From the NCBI GenBank assembly GCA_910579165.1, contig CAJTTF010000004.1, positions 62,001 through 126,000 on the forward strand: a stretch of DNA of 64,000 nt. The letters are read 5' to 3'. Source of the DNA: an uncultured Atopobiaceae bacterium (GTDB taxonomy: Bacteria; Actinomycetota; Coriobacteriia; Coriobacteriales; Atopobiaceae). A program made the translations under genes and the position numbers. Position 1 is the stretch's first letter. Each line of letters begins with the position of its first letter. The notes below the pieces were generated by a model, which was not told the DNA's origin, made no database searches, and was given only the letters and a program-made list of their open reading frames with translations. Shown piece after piece: positions 60,490-64,000 of this stretch.

Positions 60490-62199
60490 ATGACAGCACC
60501 AAAGACGCTTGACGAAGAACCACAAGCAACTTCAGACCAACAGCCGCGTAAGGTTAATATCATTGGCCACAAAAATCCGGACACGGATTCTATTTGTTCA
60601 GCCATCGCCTACGCCTATCTTAAAAATGAGATTGGTCCTCGCATTTATGAGGCCCGTCGCGCAGGATCCATCAACCGTGAGACGGCTTTTGTTCTCAACC
60701 ACTTTGACGTTGAAGAGCCTGATCTCATTACCTCCGTACGGCCGCAGATCAAAGACCTCGTCTACGAGAAACAGGAGGGCATTGACGCCTCAATGTCTCT
60801 TTTGGCGGCCTGGACGTGTATACAAGAGCACAAACAAGACACGCTCTGTATTACCAAAAACCACGAGCTCAAGGGACTTGTTACCGTTAAGGACATTGCC
60901 AATGCAAACATGTCCATTTTTGAGAAGGACCAGCTCTCCAGAGCAAAGACGCCCTACAAAAACATCCTGGAGACCCTGAAAGGCACCATGGTAGTGGGCA
61001 ACGAGGATGCTTCTATTACTCAAGGAAGACTCGCGGTAGGCACAAGCGCTGACATCATGGAGGACGTCCTCTCCCCCGGCGATATCGTGCTTGTCTCGGA
61101 CAAATATGAGATTCAAAATTTTGCCATAGAAGCGGGTGCGTCCTGCCTCATTATCTGCTGCGATGCCCCTGTCTCAAAAGCACTTATTGCAAACGCGAAG
61201 GCTCACAAGTGCACCATCATCTCAACCCCCTACGAAACCTACTCCGCCACGCGCATCATTTCTATGTCCGTTCCTGTTTCCTCGGTTATGCTTGGGGAAA
61301 ATATCGTGTCGTTTTCAGTTAACACCACCGTTGAGGAGGCGCGCAAGATTATGAGTTCGTCTCGGCATCGCTACTTCCCCGTAGTGAATGAAGACGGCAC
61401 ATTTTCTGGCGTAATGAGCTCGGCAAACCTTATCAACGTCAAGTCAAAGTCGGTCATTCTCGTTGACCACAACGAGGCTTCGCAAGCGGTGGACGGTCTT
61501 GAGCAAGCTCATATTGCCGAGATAATCGATCATCATCGCATTGGCAACATTGAAACCACGATGCCGGCATTTTTCAGAAACGAACCGGTGGGCTGCACAA
61601 GCACCGTCATCTATAAGATGTTTGAAGAAGCCCGCGTTACCATCCCTCCAAAAATCGCTGGCATCATGCTCTCCGCCATTCTTTCTGACACGCTGGCCTT
61701 TCGCTCCCCCACGTGCACCCCGCGCGATGAGGAAGCGGCACGGGCACTTGCAAAGATTGCGGGCGTTGATTGCAAGACATATGCTGACGAAATGTTTGAA
61801 GCAGGGGCAAGTGTTAAGGACCGCACGCCCGAAGAAGTTTTCAAGGGCGACTTCAAGGTCTTTAGCCGCGGCTCAGCGCGCTTTGGTATTGGACAGGGCT
61901 CCTACATGACAAAGCGGAGCCGCCTTGCTGCTGAAGAGCTCATTGGTCCTTATCTAGAAACCGCCGCGTACGAAGAAGAAGTTCCCCTTATCTTCTATCT
62001 CTTCACCGATATCAAAAGGGGCGAGAGCGACCTTCTCTATTTTGGCGAAAACGCCGAGGAGCTCATCCGCATTGGCTTTGATGTCATCCCCCAAGACGGC
62101 AAGGCCGTGCTTCCCGGGGTGGTTTCAAGAAAGAAGCAAGTGGTGCCCGCACTCATGAGTGCGCTGCAATACGTCCTGGCCGAGCACGAAGAAGCATAA
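60490..62199 (+). CDS. ppaC: Family II Mn-dependent inorganic pyrophosphatase with CBS and DRTGG domains
   Basis: 569 residues. The DHH domain starts IIGHKNPDTDSICSAIAYAYL and resumes at LVDHNEASQAVDGL...EIIDHHRIGN; between them lie a CBS pair (KDLVYEKQEGIDASMSLL; STVEEARKIMSSSRHRYFPVVNEDG) and a DRTGG-like domain. The C-terminal DHHA2 domain ends with the PPi-binding SRKKQVVPAL. CBS forms are inhibited or activated by adenine nucleotides. It hydrolyses PPi to drive biosynthesis. GGAG stands 7 bases before ATG. Confidence 0.93.
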   Translation: MTAPKTLDEEPQATSDQQPRKVNIIGHKNPDTDSICSAIAYAYLKNEIGPRIYEARRAGSINRETAFVLNHFDVEEPDLITSVRPQIKDLVYEKQEGIDASMSLLAAWTCIQEHKQDTLCITKNHELKGLVTVKDIANANMSIFEKDQLSRAKTPYKNILETLKGTMVVGNEDASITQGRLAVGTSADIMEDVLSPGDIVLVSDKYEIQNFAIEAGASCLIICCDAPVSKALIANAKAHKCTIISTPYETYSATRIISMSVPVSSVMLGENIVSFSVNTTVEEARKIMSSSRHRYFPVVNEDGTFSGVMSSANLINVKSKSVILVDHNEASQAVDGLEQAHIAEIIDHHRIGNIETTMPAFFRNEPVGCTSTVIYKMFEEARVTIPPKIAGIMLSAILSDTLAFRSPTCTPRDEEAARALAKIAGVDCKTYADEMFEAGASVKDRTPEEVFKGDFKVFSRGSARFGIGQGSYMTKRSRLAAEELIGPYLETAAYEEEVPLIFYLFTDIKRGESDLLYFGENAEELIRIGFDVIPQDGKAVLPGVVSRKKQVVPALMSALQYVLAEHEEA

Positions 62200-62202
62200 G
62201 CG

Positions 62203-63135
62203 TTATAGAAGCTTATGAACCACCACGTCTGCTTTTAGTTTCTCCACGGCCGTCTTATCGGGAGCTTGAGTTCCTGCCTGCATGACAGAGGCTGCCGCCG
62301 TTGCCATGCTGAGTTTAATGGCCGCCTCCATCTCCATCTGGTGCTGACGCGCATACGCCATGCCCGCAACAAGTGCATCGCCCGCCCCCACCGTAGATCC
62401 CACTTCCACAGAAAGCGCCGGTGCACTGTAGGCACTATTCTGCGTGATAAAAAGAGCTCCTTCTGCACCGCGCGACACAATAAGGCACTCAATCCCTTTA
62501 TCCAAAAGGTCTTGCGCTGTCTCTAGAATTTCTTCTGTTGAACTAAGCTCTTTTTGCGCATACTGAGAAAGCTCATGCACATTGGGCTTCACCAGGTAGG
62601 GACGCGCCTGGATACCTTGTTTAAACGCCTCTCCATCGGCGTCCAAAAAGGTACAGACACCCTTTTCACGCAGAGCCTCAATCCACGTCTTATAGATTGC
62701 GCTGTCCGCTCCCTGTGGCAATGAACCGGAAAGAATAACGATGTCTGTGGGCTCAACAATCCGCAGCAAAAGCGTAAGCATGTTGTCAATAATCTCTTGC
62801 TTCACGCTGGGGCCCCCGATGTTAATATCCGTATTGATGCGCGCCTTCTCGTCTACGATCTTCGTATTGGTGCGCGTTTCACCTTCAATATAAAACGGCC
62901 AGCAATCCACCTTCAACGTAGCGAGCTGTTTTTCAATCTGTTTGCCTACTGATCCTCCCAGAAGCGCCAGAGCAAGGGATTCACAATCAAAAACATTGAG
63001 CGTTTTAGAAACATTAATTCCTTTTCCGCCGGCGTCGCTTCTGTCGCGATTTGCACGATTAACTTCGCCGAGCGAAAAATCATCAACATAGACGGTGCGG
63101 TCGAGCGCCGGATTAAGGGTAACGGTGTAAATCAT
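62203..63135 (-). CDS. fruK: 1-Phosphofructokinase (PfkB family)
   Basis: This 310-residue sugar kinase phosphorylates fructose-1-P (or tagatose-6-P) to the bisphosphate. MIYTVTLNPALDRTVYV, DAGGKGINVSKTL and the anion hole/catalytic Asp motif VGAGDALVAGMAYA are present, and the spacing fits FruK/LacC. GGAAAGCGGAAAC precedes the ATG. No fructose PTS gene is in the window. Its stop is 3 bases from the ppaC stop. Confidence 0.88.
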   Translation of the reverse strand: MIYTVTLNPALDRTVYVDDFSLGEVNRANRDRSDAGGKGINVSKTLNVFDCESLALALLGGSVGKQIEKQLATLKVDCWPFYIEGETRTNTKIVDEKARINTDINIGGPSVKQEIIDNMLTLLLRIVEPTDIVILSGSLPQGADSAIYKTWIEALREKGVCTFLDADGEAFKQGIQARPYLVKPNVHELSQYAQKELSSTEEILETAQDLLDKGIECLIVSRGAEGALFITQNSAYSAPALSVEVGSTVGAGDALVAGMAYARQHQMEMEAAIKLSMATAAASVMQAGTQAPDKTAVEKLKADVVVHKLL

Positions 63136-63169
63136 GTTTCCGCTTTCCTAGAATGGTAATACAAGAGCC

Positions 63170-63217
63170 TGAGCGTCTAAAATAGACTGCGTAGGGTAAA
63201 AAAGTGTAACGTCTATT
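63170..63217. promoter_or_regulatory. GTCTA-type repeats between fruK and rubredoxin-like gene
   Basis: GTCTA-AAA-TAGAC (about 63174-63186) is a palindrome, and AATAGAC (63181-63187) also pairs with GTCTATT (63211-63217). The set lies in a 105-base divergent gap and may be the operator for one or both genes. Confidence 0.35.
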
Positions 63218-63240
63218 AACCATTGAGTAAAGGAGTATCC

Positions 63241-63381
63241 ATGGCAGACGAGAAGAAATATACGTTTCGTTGCACGGTTTGTGGTTATGAAATCACCATC
63301 GATGAGCCCGAGCTTCCAGAAGATTTTGTTTGCCCCGTGTGCGGAGTAGGAAGAGAATTCTTTGAGCTGGTTGAAGACTAA
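63241..63381 (+). CDS. Rubredoxin-like 46-residue iron protein
   Basis: A very short gene with a perfect AAAGGAG 7-8 bases before ATG and a strong terminator after it. The protein begins MADEKKYTFRC and has two CxxC knuckles (CTVCGYEI, CPVCGVGREFFELVED). This fits an iron-only rubredoxin-like domain or the rubredoxin end of a rubrerythrin. The loop between the knuckles is 16 residues, shorter than in rubredoxins (about 29), so it is best called rubredoxin-like. It may pass electrons to peroxide-reducing enzymes. Confidence 0.78.
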   Translation: MADEKKYTFRCTVCGYEITIDEPELPEDFVCPVCGVGREFFELVED

Positions 63382-63405
63382 GCCCGCTTCCTCAGAAAAA
63401 GAGAG

Positions 63406-63439
63406 CGCCCCTCTCCGCATGGAGGAGGGGCGTTTTTTT
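63406..63439 (+). terminator. Rho-independent terminator after the rubredoxin-like gene
   Basis: CGCCCCTCTCC (63406-63416) pairs with GGAGGAGGGGCG (63421-63432) around GCAT and is followed by seven T. Confidence 0.9.
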
Positions 63440-63553
63440 ATGGATTATGGGAGGGCCAGCGCCAAATATGTGTGCAACCCGTAATCTTGATATTTCAGTA
63501 AAATCTTCACTGGGCTCTAGGGAAAAGCATCAATACCAAGAATGCGTCGTATA

Positions 63554-63586
63554 TAAAAAGGCGGATCACACAACATGGTCCGCCTT
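63554..63586 (-). terminator. Terminator of the tmRNA transcript
   Basis: On the minus strand AAGGCGGA (from 63586) pairs with TCCGCCTT (to 63558) over a 13-base loop, followed by TTTTTATA. It lies about 10 bases beyond the tmRNA CCA end. Confidence 0.8.
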
Positions 63587-63595
63587 ATTGCTATC

Positions 63596-63958
63596 TGGTG
63601 GAGGCGCGGAGAATCGAACTCCGGTCCTACATAACTCCCTGGCAGGCATCTACAAGCTTAGCTACCTTTAATAAAGCGAAGTTGGTAAGGCAGCAGACCT
63701 TCTTCGCCTTTGCCGCATCCATCTTTTCGCTTGGCTTGCGCGGCGCATCCAAACGAGCACCTTTTGTAACCGACGCTCATTAACAAACCAAAAGGAAATT
63801 CGTTAGGAGCGTGCTGCTTTTAAATTAAGCAGCAAGGGCATAACGCCCATTGAAGGAAGTGTTGTCAATTAATTTTGACAGTACCCCTGTTTTACGTGGC
63901 GAGGAGACCACGACTTGCTTCCTACCTTAGAGCCATCTAGTCGAAACCAGTCGCCCCC
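63596..63958 (-). ncRNA. ssrA: Transfer-messenger RNA (tmRNA)
   Basis: tmRNA rescues stalled ribosomes and tags the nascent chain. On the minus strand the 5' end GGGGGCGACTGGTTTCGAC is followed by the tRNA-like half and the 3' end GTTCGATTCTCCGCGCCTCCACCA, with CCA encoded. It is one-piece, about 363 bases. The tag frame reads DNTSFNGRYALAA then TAA (stop near 63830); the exact first residue is uncertain. The ALAA end is the proteolysis tag. The remaining stretch to base 64000 has a 9-bp inverted repeat (63962-63970 with 63976-63984). Confidence 0.95.
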
Positions 63959-64000
63959 AATTAACGTTTTCCTTCAAAACGTTAGGGTGCGTATATTACC

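Overview
The window looks like a chromosomal segment from a Coriobacteriia-type actinobacterium, most likely the Atopobiaceae (Lancefieldella/Atopobium/Olsenella group). This is an inference from gene content, not from a database match. The supporting signs are moderate GC, a tmRNA whose tag ends in an actinobacterial ...YALAA, a very large fused 2-hydroxyacyl-CoA dehydratase activase, a soluble [FeFe] hydrogenase, an ECF vitamin transporter, and RibU- and CwlM-like genes. Almost everything is core chromosome. I see no prophage, CRISPR array, intact insertion sequence or rRNA operon.

Layout. 1-1.5 kb: a GntR regulator and the ABC ATPase it probably controls, with a palindromic operator lying on the promoter. 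1.8-2.7 kb: an aquaporin. 2.7-5.1 kb: ruvC-ruvA-ruvB. 5.3-8.2 kb: a PaaI-type thioesterase and a long NAD synthetase-like protein that has lost every catalytic motif. 8.3-11.1 kb: copper ATPase and chaperone. 11.4-15.8 kb: LMW protein-tyrosine phosphatase, ligA and an HtrA protease. 16-18.1 kb: an orphan FeoB-associated Cys-rich protein, a 43-residue peptide gene and a radical SAM/SPASM maturase, which together are a possible undescribed RiPP locus. 18.1-25.2 kb: gpmA, aspS, a HAD phosphatase, [FeFe] hydrogenase and hisS. 25.2-29.9 kb: lipase, nagA, an AgaS-type isomerase and pepT. 30-34.6 kb: the 1,549-residue dehydratase activase. 34.8-38.5 kb: a class A beta-lactamase-like membrane protein, murB and an NlpC/P60 hydrolase. 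38.5-41.6 kb: a complete ECF transporter (S, A-A', T). 41.7-44.9 kb: a CwlM-like protein, polyprenyl synthase, galE and tRNA-Thr. 45-49.8 kb: five adjacent genes with lysine-rich low-complexity tails, including an NYN ribonuclease and a HEAT/histone-H1-like protein. 49.9-57.8 kb: hpf, an amino-acid binding lipoprotein, comF, rsmA, metG, rsmI, a GH5 hydrolase and tRNA-Phe. 57.9-64 kb: pyruvate kinase, HAD hydrolase, CBS-type pyrophosphatase, 1-phosphofructokinase, a rubredoxin-like miniprotein and tmRNA.

How the genes work together. Several groups are functional units: Holliday-junction resolution (ruvCAB), copper export (copA/copZ), amino-sugar catabolism (nagA/agaS), vitamin uptake (ecfS-AA'-T), cell-wall synthesis (murB, polyprenyl synthase, CwlM-like, NlpC/P60, HtrA), translation (three aminoacyl-tRNA synthetases, rsmA, rsmI, hpf, two tRNAs, tmRNA) and lower glycolysis/PPi removal (gpmA, pyk, ppaC, fruK).

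A window-wide oddity is that many gene boundaries carry their own private short tandem duplications (14-47 bp units, 2-7 or more diverged copies). One such expansion has entered the rsmA reading frame as three 15-residue repeats.
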